A stretch of 64,000 nt of DNA. It comes from Gemmatales bacterium. Its GTDB lineage: Bacteria > Planctomycetota > Planctomycetia > Gemmatales > Gemmataceae. The DNA is taken from NCBI GenBank assembly GCA_026004675.1, contig BPJP01000001.1, positions 186,001 to 250,000 on the forward strand, written 5' to 3'. Within the stretch, counting starts at the first letter, position 1. Every line of letters starts with the position of its first letter. A model generated the notes under the pieces. It searched no databases, had not been told where the DNA came from, and saw only the letters and a list, made by a program, of their open reading frames with translations. Shown piece by piece: positions 17,697 through 25,976 of this stretch. The position numbers and the translations under genes are program-made.

Positions 17697-18107
17697 GGGG
17701 GCGATCTGGTTTCGACCGGGCAAGTTGACGTGTTTGGCTGCGTGTCGTGGTTGATCAGAGGGCCACGTAAAAATCTGATCACACCCTAAACTGCCGAACC
17801 GCAGTTTTCTTTGGCTGCCTAATTGAAAGGCAACCCCGGGTCCGGAAGCTTAGCCTGAGAGCATCCGGCCTGGTCGTTAAATCAGGCTCGCTGTTGCCGG
17901 ATACCGGTTTCGGCCGGTGCGCCGGGGGAGGCAACAGCTAAATCTCACACCCGGATAGCTGACGCCGAGCCCTGCTTGCCGGGAACGACGTTGGCGAACG
18001 TGGCAAGCGGCGTCCTCGGACACCGGCTTGCCGAAATAGACAAGCTACACACGTAGACGCCGGCACGGAAGTGCCTCGGGACGCGGGTTCGATTCCCGCC
18101 GCCTCCA
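17697..18107 (+). ncRNA. ssrA: transfer-messenger RNA (tmRNA)
   Basis: The 5' end GGGGGCG pairs with CGCCTCC at 18100-18106, and A at 18107 is the discriminator; CCA is not encoded. The 5' side carries GATCTGGTTTCGACCGG, the classic tmRNA start, and the 3' side a T arm GCGGGTTCGATTCCCGC. The open reading frame at 17793-17822 encodes AEPQFSLAA then TAA, with the LAA end that directs tagged proteins to proteases. Pseudoknot-forming segments lie between. It rescues ribosomes stalled on broken mRNAs together with SmpB, which is not in the window. It is a one-piece tmRNA. Confidence 0.96.
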
Positions 18108-18114
18108 TTACGGA

Positions 18115-18145
18115 CCGGATTGCGGCTGCCGCAATCCGGTTTTTT
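18115..18145 (+). terminator. rho-independent terminator after tmRNA
   Basis: CCGGATTGCGG and CCGCAATCCGG form an 11-bp perfect stem with a 3-base loop, followed by six T residues. It begins 8 bases after the tmRNA 3' end and is well placed to end its transcript. Confidence 0.9.
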
Positions 18146-18456
18146 CGTGGACTTGGCACCCTTTTGCCGTGATGTGCTTATGATAAAACTCGATGCTGCC
18201 GCTTCGATGACCAAAGAACAGGAACTTACCATCATCACAAAAACCTACGACCTGATTTTGTGGTCGTGCCAGCATGTCAGCAAGTTTCTCCGCAGCATCG
18301 CTTTGTCTTGGGCGAGCGGATCGAACGAAACCGCTATGATTTGTTGCAAACATTGCTGGCCTGGCAGGTCTGGTAGGCCGTAAGGCTCGAAAGCCGTGCC
18401 GGTCTTTTCATTGCCTGTTCTTCCCCCCTGTATAATCAAAGAAACGAGGCACCGCC
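18146..18456. other. intergenic stretch, 311 bp
   Basis: No reading frame here looks real. The right end holds the probable promoter of the HTH-like gene (see 18411-18436). Otherwise I see nothing that can be named. Confidence 0.5.
18411..18436 (+). promoter_or_regulatory. candidate promoter of the HTH-like gene
   Basis: A perfect TATAAT at 18431-18436 lies 20 bases before the ATG at 18457. The best -35 is TTGCCT at 18411, spaced only 14 bases, so the -35 is doubtful. A start near 18443 would give a very short leader. Confidence 0.4.
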
Positions 18457-19032
18457 ATGACCCATCTCTCCCGATATTTTGAAACCAAACGCAAAGCTAA
18501 GCAGCTTTCCCCCGGCGAGCTCGCTCGCCTTGCCGGTTGCCAAAACATCTCAAAATCAGGCAACAAAATCCGCCAGTTCGAAATGCATGGCACGATCAAC
18601 CGAGAACTCTTCGAAAAGATCGCAGCGGTTTTGGAAGTCGAGCAGAACGTGATCGAAAAGCTCGTGGAACAAGATCGGCAAGAACAATTCGCAGCATGGC
18701 TGGAATGGGTTAACACGCCGATCAAACCCTACCTCGTCATTCGCTTGATGGCGGCGGTCTATAGCCAACGGGCAGTGCCTTCGTCGATCACGACGCAGGA
18801 AGAAGCGGAGAAGTGGGCTGCTGGGGTTGCCGTTGAGATCAAGAGGCGATGCTGCTTGGTTTGGAATCGGCGTGTGTCGATTTGGTTTGCCGAAGATGGG
18901 TCGCTGGAACAAAGGACGGAGACCGGCATGGGCGAGCCGAACATGCCCTACGTTCAAGTGGGCGGGAAAAAGTTTTTGTTTGGGGAGGGGTTGGGGTCGG
19001 CTGTGGTGGTTGATTTAAGGCCGGAAAGATGA
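18457..19032 (+). CDS. HTH-like DNA-binding protein of unknown role
   Basis: 191 residues. The N-terminal 70 residues look like a lambda-repressor-type helix-turn-helix: FETKRKAKQLSPGELARLAGCQNISKSGNKIRQFEMHGTI, followed by LFEKIAAVLEVEQNVIEKL. The rest is a mixed domain with CCLVWNRRVSIWFAEDGSLE and a glycine-rich end, GGKKFLFGEGLGSAVVVDL; I cannot name it. There is no signal peptide or membrane segment. It stands alone between the tmRNA terminator and hairpin array 2. It may be an accessory regulator, but no target site or partner is evident. Confidence 0.75.
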   Translation: MTHLSRYFETKRKAKQLSPGELARLAGCQNISKSGNKIRQFEMHGTINRELFEKIAAVLEVEQNVIEKLVEQDRQEQFAAWLEWVNTPIKPYLVIRLMAAVYSQRAVPSSITTQEEAEKWAAGVAVEIKRRCCLVWNRRVSIWFAEDGSLEQRTETGMGEPNMPYVQVGGKKFLFGEGLGSAVVVDLRPER

Positions 19033-19128
19033 ACGACTCCCAACGAATTCAACTCATCTTGGAAACGATTTCGTTTTGCCATCGTGCCAAAACAATGGGA
19101 ATGCCAAGGGCAGTCTACGATTCGTGAG

Positions 19129-19446
19129 AGTCTGGAGCAGTGGTGCGACCCAGGCAGTGTAAGCGACGCGTCGAACGAAGAGGGGCGCCAGAGGACGTTT
19201 TGGTGCGCGAAAAGGCGCAGTTGGGATCCGACACATAAGTTTTAGCTATCTTGTGCAGTTTGTCTCCACCGTCAACTAACGGTGATTTCGGCGAGCGTCG
19301 CGGCGTCAGCGCGACGAGGGGACCGTCAACTAACGGTGTTTCCAACGAGCGTCACGGCGTCAGCGCGACGAGCGGACCGTCAACTAACGGTGTTTTTGGC
19401 GAGCGTCACGGCGTCAGCGCGACGAGCGGACCGTCAACTAACGGGG
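19129..19446 (-). repeat. 54-bp hairpin array 2 with shared flank, reverse orientation
   Basis: Copies of ACCGTCAACTAACGGT start at 19268, 19322, 19376 and 19430 (the last ends ACGGGG), again with a 54-bp period. The unit is the reverse complement of that in array 1, and the same GCGACGAGCGGACCGTCAAC joining sequence recurs. To the left, 19129-19267 matches the flank of array 1 (6502-6660) in reverse complement. The right end abuts the stop codon of the SDR gene (19447) with no gap, so the last partial copy may supply or border that gene's 3' end. No protein is encoded. Confidence 0.85.
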
Positions 19447-20223
19447 TTAAATCGCATAGCCGGCGGTGATGTCGATCGTTTGGCCAGTGATGGCATCTCC
19501 CGTTGGCGCCGCGAGGTAGGCTACCATATTAGCGATGTCTTCGGGCATGATGAAACGTTTCAGCAACGTCGTTTCCAGATAGGTGCGTTCCACTTGTTCA
19601 GGAGTCTGTTGAAGCTCGGCGGCACGTGTTTCGATAATGCGTTTCATGCGTTCGCCGCTTACAGGTCCCGGGCAGATGGCATTGACCTGGATGCCATACT
19701 GGCCGACCTCTTTCGCAAGGGTCATCGTGAAACCGATAACTCCCCATTTGGAGACGGCATAGGGACTTCGCAACGGGTACGCGATCTTGCCGGCGATCGA
19801 GCTTATATTGACGATTTTACCGGAGCGGTGCCTTATCATGGCGGGCAAAACCGCCTTGCAACAGAGGAAGGTTCCGGTGAGGTTGACCGCCAGCACTTCA
19901 TCCCAATCGGCGCGACTGGTTTCGATGACGGGGCAAGTCGGACCGATGATGCCAGCGTTGTTAACGAGCAGATCGATCGTGCCGAAGGTGTCGAGAGCCC
20001 GTCGCACCATGTTTTGCACGTCATTTTCGTGAGAGACATCGGTGAGGACGGCGCAGGCCCGGCGGCCCATCTGTTCGATTTCGTAAGCGGTTTGTTCCAG
20101 ATCCTGTTTTTCCGGGGCAGCGAGAACAACGTTATAGCCTTGGCGTGCGAGAGTAAGCGAGATGCACTTGCCAATGGCCCGGGCGCCACCGGTAACGATG
20201 GCCGTTTTCGTGGATGGATTCAT
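19447..20223 (-). CDS. SDR-family NAD(P)-dependent oxidoreductase
   Basis: 258 residues, the typical length of classical SDRs. The nucleotide motif reads TGGARAIG near residue 11, NNAG near 88 supports the central sheet, the catalytic serine is in NISSIAG, and Tyr/Lys are in YAVSK. The end (GDAITGQTIDITAGYAI) fits the family's dinucleotide-binding C-terminus. The closest general types are 3-ketoacyl-ACP-reductase-like and sugar or alcohol dehydrogenases; the substrate is not told by the sequence. It lies 57 bases downstream of putA on the same strand and may be co-transcribed. The stop codon touches the edge of hairpin array 2. Confidence 0.88.
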   Translation of the reverse strand: MNPSTKTAIVTGGARAIGKCISLTLARQGYNVVLAAPEKQDLEQTAYEIEQMGRRACAVLTDVSHENDVQNMVRRALDTFGTIDLLVNNAGIIGPTCPVIETSRADWDEVLAVNLTGTFLCCKAVLPAMIRHRSGKIVNISSIAGKIAYPLRSPYAVSKWGVIGFTMTLAKEVGQYGIQVNAICPGPVSGERMKRIIETRAAELQQTPEQVERTYLETTLLKRFIMPEDIANMVAYLAAPTGDAITGQTIDITAGYAI

Positions 20224-20280
20224 GGCGTGGCCTCTTGGTCATCGCGAAGGTATCGAGTCGGTACTGCTGCCGACCGTATT

Positions 20281-23259
20281 TTAGTCGTGGTTTTTCGCAG
20301 GTGCAAAACCGCGGCGAATCGTGTTCTCCGTGATGGTGCGAGGCTGAAGGAATTGGAGCAGGTAATCCGGGCCGCCTGCTTTGGAACCAATACCGGACAG
20401 TTTGAAGCCGCCGAAAGGCTGCCGATCGACCAAAGCTCCTGTGATTTTGCGGTTGATATAGAGGTTGCCGACACGGAATTCGCGTTTTGCCCGTTTGATA
20501 TGTTCTGGGCTTCGGGAATAGATGCCGCCCGTCAGCGCGTAGCGGGTGCCGTTGGCAATTTCGAGAGCGTGGTCGAGATCACGGGCTTTGATGACCGCCA
20601 AAACGGGGCCGAAGATTTCTTCTTGAGCGATGACCGCGTGGGGGTCGACATCGGCAAAGATATGGGGTCCGACGTAAAAGCCTTCATCCGAAAGCGAACC
20701 AAGGTCGGCGGCGTAGACGAGCCTGGCTTCAGCTTTTCCTCTATCGATAAACTCATGAATCCGCCGTCGGGCTTCGTCATCGATGACGGGTCCGACAAGG
20801 TTTTCCGGTTCTTCGGCGGGACCGATGCGAATGCTCCGGGTGGCTTCGACAAGACGTGTCACGAACGTGTCATAGATGGCGTCCAGCACAATGACGCGCG
20901 AACAGGCGGAACACTTTTGGCCGGCATAACCGAACGCACTGACCACGGTGCCATGCACCGCTTCGTCGAGGTCAGCATCGTCGTCGATGATGATGGCGTT
21001 CTTGCCTCCCATCTCGGCGATTACACGTTTAACGTGGTCTTGCTCTTCCGGCGTTTCCGCGGCAACCTGATTGATAAGCAAACCGACTTGTTTGGAGCCG
21101 GTAAAAGCAATGACGGCGACATCGGGGTGTCGAGTCAGCGTTGGACCGATTTCCTCACCGATGCCTGGGAGAAAATTGACCGTACCTGGGGGGAGTTCTA
21201 TCTCCTGGAAGATTTCCATCAGCTTGGCGGCGACGACCGAGGATTGCTCTGCCGGTTTCATCACGACAGTATTGCCGGTGACTAGTGCGGCCGTCGTCAT
21301 GCCACAGAGAATCGCCATGGGAAAATTCCACGGCGCGACAACCACGGTGACGCCGCGCGGCTCGTAAAAATATTCGTTGTCTTCGCCCGGAACATCTCGG
21401 CGGCGGGGGTGGGCCAAACGCAACATTTCTTGGGCATAAAACTCGCAATAGTCGATCGTTTCGGCGACGTCGGCGTCAGCTTCGCGCCATTGCTTGGCAC
21501 ATTCGTAGACCTGCCAGGCGGCAAGTTCAAAACGGCGTTGCCTCAAAAGATTCGCAGCCCGCCTCAGATAGTCAGCGCGTTCTTTGGCCGACGTGTCGCG
21601 CCAGGCGGGAAAAGCGTCGCGAGCGGCTTTGATGGCCTGCTCCGCCTGTTCGACGGTGGCTTTGCCGACGAGACCGACTATCTGGCTCGCATGCGACGGG
21701 TTGACGGATGCCATCGTCGGACCATCGATTCGACGATGGTTGATAATGATCGGGAATGTCTGCCCCAATTGGCCTGCTACATCGGCTAGCGCGGTTTTCA
21801 TAGCCGAGCGTGCCTCGGCGCGGCTGAAGTCGGTCAAAGGTTCGTTATGGAAGCCGACTTCGGCATCATCATTTCTTCCCGGCGGATGATTCTTGAGGAC
21901 TTCGACAGGGTTCATGAGCAACTGCTCCTCGGGCAGATGTTCGCTGAAGCCTGCCCGCAAGAAAGAGACATTGGATGTGTTCTCCAAAAGTCGGCGAACC
22001 AAATAGGCCATACCAGGCAGCAGTTGGCCAAAAGGCGCGTAAACTCGAACGCGCTGGCCCAGCGAAACCAGCGCCAGCTTCACCGGTTTGGCCATGCCGT
22101 AAAGCATCTGGATTTCGTAGCCGTTGGCGGGAATGCCCAGCATTTGCGCAAGAGCGATTGCATAGGCCAGGTTACGAATGTTATGACTCCCGAATGCCGG
22201 CCGAAGTAGAAATCGGTTCTTCAGCAAAAACCGGGTGCAACGCTCAAACGACGCATCGCTTTCCGGTTTGCGCGTGAAGACTGGGATCGGCCACCCTTCC
22301 TGCTGGGCCAGAATCGTCTCGTAATCCCAATAGGCGCCTTTGACCAATCGAACCCAAACCGGATGTCCTCGACGTTCGGCCCAACTCGCCAGTTTCTGCA
22401 AATCGCCTTCGCTCTCTTTCAGGTAGGCCTGGATGGCAATGCCGACGTCGGTCCAGTCACGAAACTCGTCCTCCATCAGCACCCGCTGGAAGATTTCAAT
22501 CGTGAGGTCCTTGAAGGCATATTGCTCCATGTCGACATTCACGAAGGCACCGCGCTTTTGGGCCAGACGAAAGATCGGCAGCAGGCGCCGCCTCACTGCG
22601 CGGAAAGTTTCCTCCGGCGCGATGGGATCGAATTGGCTGAACAACGAAGAAAGTTTCAAGGAGACGTTGACCCGAGGCAACGGGCCGCGATCGTCGAAGT
22701 CTAGCAGCTCGTTGGTCGGCCAGATGACAGCTTCATCGCTCAATTCATCGATGAGCCGACAATATTCGGCCTGATATTGGTCGGCTTCGATTTCGGTAAT
22801 CGTAGCTTCGCCGAGCAGATCGACGGTGAAGGCGAGCGAATGCCGGCGGATTCTGGAAAGAGCGACGAAAGCTTCCTCGACGGTGGCACCAGCAATGAAA
22901 CGGCGGGCCAATCGGCGAGCGCCAGCATAGGCTGTTCTGGCCACGACTCGGCCTGGCCAACCGTGCTGCGGAAGGCGGCGTACCAGCCGCGTCAGCCAGC
23001 GCGGCAAGTGCGATTCCGCCTCCAGAAAATATTCCCGCAAATGTCGCGTTACCGAGGCTGAGGTCCGCAATGTCGGCAACACGTCGATAAAGCGGAACAG
23101 CTGGAACTTGACCGCCTCGTCCTCCATGGTACATTCCATAAGGCGCTCGTCGAGCCAGTCCGCCGTCAGGAAAAGGGTCCGGTCGTCACTGGCACGAGCG
23201 AAGATTTCCCGGCCATAGTTTTGCACCAATTCTTCCAGGTCTTGGTCATTGATGTTCAT
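20281..23259 (-). CDS. putA: bifunctional proline dehydrogenase / glutamate-semialdehyde dehydrogenase
   Basis: 992 residues. The enzyme oxidises proline to glutamate in two steps at one protein. Residues 1-130 are an alpha-helical arm; about 130-470 is the FAD-dependent proline dehydrogenase barrel (VSLKLSSL, VNVDMEQYAFKDLT, VRLVKGAYWDYE, YGMAKP). About 510-970 is the aldehyde dehydrogenase, with VVAPWNFPMAI, the GSKQVG coenzyme loop, EMGGKNA, and the catalytic cysteine in GQKCSACSR. No ribbon-helix-helix domain is present at the N-terminus, so unlike E. coli PutA it should not repress its own operon; the known short-type PutA proteins are built this way. The SDR follows on the same strand. 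Confidence 0.95.
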   Translation of the reverse strand: MNINDQDLEELVQNYGREIFARASDDRTLFLTADWLDERLMECTMEDEAVKFQLFRFIDVLPTLRTSASVTRHLREYFLEAESHLPRWLTRLVRRLPQHGWPGRVVARTAYAGARRLARRFIAGATVEEAFVALSRIRRHSLAFTVDLLGEATITEIEADQYQAEYCRLIDELSDEAVIWPTNELLDFDDRGPLPRVNVSLKLSSLFSQFDPIAPEETFRAVRRRLLPIFRLAQKRGAFVNVDMEQYAFKDLTIEIFQRVLMEDEFRDWTDVGIAIQAYLKESEGDLQKLASWAERRGHPVWVRLVKGAYWDYETILAQQEGWPIPVFTRKPESDASFERCTRFLLKNRFLLRPAFGSHNIRNLAYAIALAQMLGIPANGYEIQMLYGMAKPVKLALVSLGQRVRVYAPFGQLLPGMAYLVRRLLENTSNVSFLRAGFSEHLPEEQLLMNPVEVLKNHPPGRNDDAEVGFHNEPLTDFSRAEARSAMKTALADVAGQLGQTFPIIINHRRIDGPTMASVNPSHASQIVGLVGKATVEQAEQAIKAARDAFPAWRDTSAKERADYLRRAANLLRQRRFELAAWQVYECAKQWREADADVAETIDYCEFYAQEMLRLAHPRRRDVPGEDNEYFYEPRGVTVVVAPWNFPMAILCGMTTAALVTGNTVVMKPAEQSSVVAAKLMEIFQEIELPPGTVNFLPGIGEEIGPTLTRHPDVAVIAFTGSKQVGLLINQVAAETPEEQDHVKRVIAEMGGKNAIIIDDDADLDEAVHGTVVSAFGYAGQKCSACSRVIVLDAIYDTFVTRLVEATRSIRIGPAEEPENLVGPVIDDEARRRIHEFIDRGKAEARLVYAADLGSLSDEGFYVGPHIFADVDPHAVIAQEEIFGPVLAVIKARDLDHALEIANGTRYALTGGIYSRSPEHIKRAKREFRVGNLYINRKITGALVDRQPFGGFKLSGIGSKAGGPDYLLQFLQPRTITENTIRRGFAPAKNHD

Positions 23260-23402
23260 TCGAAAATCGCACGGAACCGACAGCGAGCGAAAACGTCTAA
23301 GGATCGAGGCGCTTTCGACGTATCTGACGGACCACTATTTGCGCAAAGAGATCAGAACTTTATCCTTTTGTGAATCGTTGCTGCTTGGGAATCGTCGCAT
23401 TC

Positions 23403-24269
23403 ATGTCCACAAACTTCCAGATCGGCAGATTTCAAATACTGAAAACTCTCGGAACAGGCGCCCACAGCACCATCCTGCACATCCGCCGAGTTCAGGACGC
23501 CAAACAATATGCCCTGAAGGTGGTCCCGATCGACGGTTCCGAGGACTTCAAATATCGTGAGCAGGCGGAGCACGAATTCGCCATTGGGCGGATGCTGAAT
23601 CATCCGAACCTGATCAAGATTTACGCGCTCGAAGTACAGCGCGACTGGCTCTTTCGCGTCCGCAAACTGCATCTGTTGTTAGAGTATGTCAACGGACGGA
23701 CGCTGGACATGCTGCGGCGCATGCCGATTCCGGTGCTTTTGCAAATCTTTGCAAAGGTCGCTGCTGGGATGGTCCACATGCACCAAAAACAGATTTGCCA
23801 TGCGGATCTGAAACCGAACAACGTCATGCTCAGCGTCACAGGCGAGGTCAAGATTCTCGACTATGGGTTGGCGTGGCGCAAAGGCGAAAACAAAAACCGC
23901 GTGCAGGGAACGCCGGAATACATGGCCCCCGAACAGGCTCGCAAGAAAATCGTCAACGAGCTGACAGATATTTACAACTTCGGCGCCATGATGTATCGCC
24001 TGGTAACATGGAGGCACCCGCCCAGCGTCATTGCCCAGCCCGGAGGCATCTCTCTCGATGCCAAAACTTGGGACCAGGCCATCAAGCCCGTCCGGGAATG
24101 TTGCGCGGATGCACCGCCGCAACTTTGCGATTTGATCCAACGTTGTCTTTCCTACAAACCCTCTCGTCGGCCGCAACAGATGCTCGAACTCAAGGAAACC
24201 CTCGACCTTTTGGTTCGCAAGTGCGTCCCTTCGGGCAAACGGCTCGAGGAAATCGACATCCAGTGGTAA
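23403..24269 (+). CDS. eukaryotic-like serine/threonine protein kinase, kinase domain only
   Basis: About 288 residues from the ATG at 23403; a GTG at 23370 would add 11 residues. The single kinase domain has a P-loop variant LGTGAHSTI, the ATP-binding lysine K39 in YALKVV, the catalytic loop HADLKPNN (H133, D135), and the metal site as DYG (D153) instead of DFG. GTPEYMAPEQ and the closing R in PSRRPQQML are normal. There is no transmembrane segment or sensor domain, so it should act in the cytoplasm and depend on a partner for input. HAD for HRD removes the arginine that coordinates activation-loop phosphate, which suggests constitutive activity. It is upstream of rpsU but 160 bases apart. 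Confidence 0.9.
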   Translation: MSTNFQIGRFQILKTLGTGAHSTILHIRRVQDAKQYALKVVPIDGSEDFKYREQAEHEFAIGRMLNHPNLIKIYALEVQRDWLFRVRKLHLLLEYVNGRTLDMLRRMPIPVLLQIFAKVAAGMVHMHQKQICHADLKPNNVMLSVTGEVKILDYGLAWRKGENKNRVQGTPEYMAPEQARKKIVNELTDIYNFGAMMYRLVTWRHPPSVIAQPGGISLDAKTWDQAIKPVRECCADAPPQLCDLIQRCLSYKPSRRPQQMLELKETLDLLVRKCVPSGKRLEEIDIQW

Positions 24270-24429
24270 AGCAAGCGGTCAGGCTAACAGCAACATCTCA
24301 TTTGGTGCCACGTGTTAGCATCTGCCAATTTTCTGGGGCATTTTCCGAGATTTTCCTCTGGCAGGATTCCCCGATTCCCGATTTAATAACCGATTCAATC
24401 ATGATGAACCTCGAAACACAGGAGAACCG

Positions 24430-24627
24430 ATGTCATTGAAAATGCGAATTCATGATCGCGAACCGATCGCCCTGGCATTGCGCCGCTTCAAGAAGCTGCT
24501 GGAGCGCAGCGGCATGCAAAAGGAGCTGCGCAAGCGAAAGCATTATGAAAAGCCCTCCGAACTTCGCCGTCGCGCCAAACTGCGCAAAGAGGCTGCGATT
24601 CGTAAGGCCCGCAATCTGGGCAAGTAA
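24430..24627 (+). CDS. rpsU: ribosomal protein bS21
   Basis: 65 residues, the usual bS21 size. It begins at the ATG at 24430 with CAGGAG at ideal distance. The sequence shows the typical features: EPIALALRRFKKLLERSGMQKELRKRKHYEKPSE and a very basic C-terminus ending RKARNLGK. bS21 binds the platform of the small subunit near the Shine-Dalgarno helix and helps start translation. It is followed after 64 bases by a pseudouridine synthase, another ribosome-related gene, and may share its transcript. Confidence 0.95.
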   Translation: MSLKMRIHDREPIALALRRFKKLLERSGMQKELRKRKHYEKPSELRRRAKLRKEAAIRKARNLGK

Positions 24628-24691
24628 AGGCGCTTGTCGTCCGCCGTCATGGCGCCGGCGCATCCGGTTTTGCCCTTGCTAGAATGCTGAC

Positions 24692-25525
24692 ATGGAACGT
24701 TTGAACAAGTTTCTGGCGCACGCGGGGGTTGGGTCGCGACGTTACTGCGACGAACTCATTGCTGCTGGACGCGTCAAGGTGGACGGTGTTGTTGTCCGCG
24801 AGTTGGGCAAACAAGTCGAGCATAACCAAACTGTCTGCGTGGACGACGTGCCGGTCAAGGCGGAACGACTCGTCTATTGGGTAGTCAACAAACCAAAAGA
24901 CTATCTGTGCACAAATTACGACCCAGCCGGTCGCCCACTGGCGGTCGATCTCGTGCCCTATGCGGGACAAAGGCTCTACACCGTGGGCCGACTCGACGAA
25001 GCCAGTGAGGGGCTGTTGTTGCTGACAAATGACGGCGACCTTGCCTATCGTCTCATGCATCCCCGATTTGGGATCGAAAAAACGTATCTGGTACAGGTTG
25101 CGGGCTGGCCGAGCGATGAGGATTTGGCGAGGCTGACGAGCGGTATTTGGCTCAGCGATGGCCGAGTTCAAGCCAAGCATGTCAAGCGAGTCAAAAAGCA
25201 AGGAGCCAGCACCTGGCTGCGGATCGTGCTTGCCGAGGGACGAAATCGCGAAATTCGTCGCATGCTCGCCCGCGCTGAACACAAAGTCTTGAGCCTTAAA
25301 CGGATCGCCATTGGACCGATCAAGCTAAAAACGCTTGCCGTCGGCAAAGCACGCCGCCTTACCCCGCAGGAAGTCTGCCAGCTGCGGCAGGTAGTGGCAC
25401 AAGAGGGTGTGGCGACATCACGGCGAGCGCGGCCGGCCGCTTCCAAAAAGAACTCAAAACACCGATCGAGTCGCGACAGCAAACACCCAAAGGCAGGAAA
25501 AAGAAAGCGGGTTCGCGAAGGATAG
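24692..25525 (+). CDS. RluB/RsuA-type 23S or 16S rRNA pseudouridine synthase
   Basis: 277 residues. An S4 RNA-binding domain (MERLNKFLAHAGVGSRRYCDELI onward) comes first, then the synthase domain with the catalytic aspartate in GRLDEASEGLLLLTNDG (about residue 107) and the later EGRNREIRRMLAR, both hallmarks of the RsuA/RluB/RluE/RluF family. The C-terminal 45 residues are a lysine- and arginine-rich tail, which fits RluB. The enzyme turns a specific uridine in rRNA into pseudouridine. Which site is targeted cannot be decided here, so no gene symbol is given. A perfect hairpin overlaps its stop codon (25507-25536). Confidence 0.9.
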   Translation: MERLNKFLAHAGVGSRRYCDELIAAGRVKVDGVVVRELGKQVEHNQTVCVDDVPVKAERLVYWVVNKPKDYLCTNYDPAGRPLAVDLVPYAGQRLYTVGRLDEASEGLLLLTNDGDLAYRLMHPRFGIEKTYLVQVAGWPSDEDLARLTSGIWLSDGRVQAKHVKRVKKQGASTWLRIVLAEGRNREIRRMLARAEHKVLSLKRIAIGPIKLKTLAVGKARRLTPQEVCQLRQVVAQEGVATSRRARPAASKKNSKHRSSRDSKHPKAGKRKRVREG

Positions 25526-25622
25526 TGCGAACCCGCAGTTTCGTGCAAAAAAAAGAGTCGAGGTAGTGGCTCCCAGCGCGAGACGACAACTCACCGTGAG
25601 TGCCGCCCAGCCATTACCTCGA
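25507..25622 (+). other. two consecutive strong hairpins at the end of the pseudouridine synthase gene
   Basis: GCGGGTTCGC (25507-25516) and GCGAACCCGC (25527-25536) form a perfect 10-bp stem around the stop codon. Next, TCGAGGTAGTGGC (25558-25570) and GCCATTACCTCGA (25610-25622) form a 13-bp stem with one G-U pair, enclosing a further ACTCA/TGAGT hairpin. No T run follows either stem on the plus strand, so neither is a standard terminator. A structured 3' end or small RNA is possible. Confidence 0.5.
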
Positions 25623-25976
25623 CGAATCGCCATGGAGAACCACAGCAATTCAAACTTAACCAACTTTGGCTGGCTCGGCAAGATCGAGAGTTGTTGATAC
25701 GCCGATTTTTTGTCAATAGCATGCCGCTCTTAGCGAGTTACGCGAAAACAACGATCGCACCAGTTGCGAGTTCGTTCAAGGACAACCTTGTTCATGAACG
25801 GGTTGTCAGTAATCGCCTTCGACCATAAGGTAAATCGACTTCCCCGAAGAAATCAGGTCGGCGGTCGCAAAATTTACTCTCGCCTGGTTTGGGAAAAAGC
25901 TATAATAGGAGCGACATCCTGCCTTATCCCCCTCGACCGAAAAGAAGGGGTCAACTGCACACCGAATGGGGGCCTT
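25526..25976. other. intergenic stretch, 451 bp
   Basis: It holds the second hairpin described at 25507-25622. A frame open from 25764 runs into the DUF1552 gene, but this is an untranslated extension: it has no ribosome site and no protein-like sequence. I see nothing else. Confidence 0.5.

Noticed and set aside
19282-21285. 667-codon plus-strand frame across array 2, the SDR and putA
   Set aside because: It begins inside the repeat array and runs antisense to two recognised genes; the residue pattern is that of shadow translation.
25764-25976. N-terminal extension of the DUF1552 protein
   Set aside because: The internal ATG at 25977 gives a clean Tat signal directly at the N-terminus, and the extension is not protein-like.
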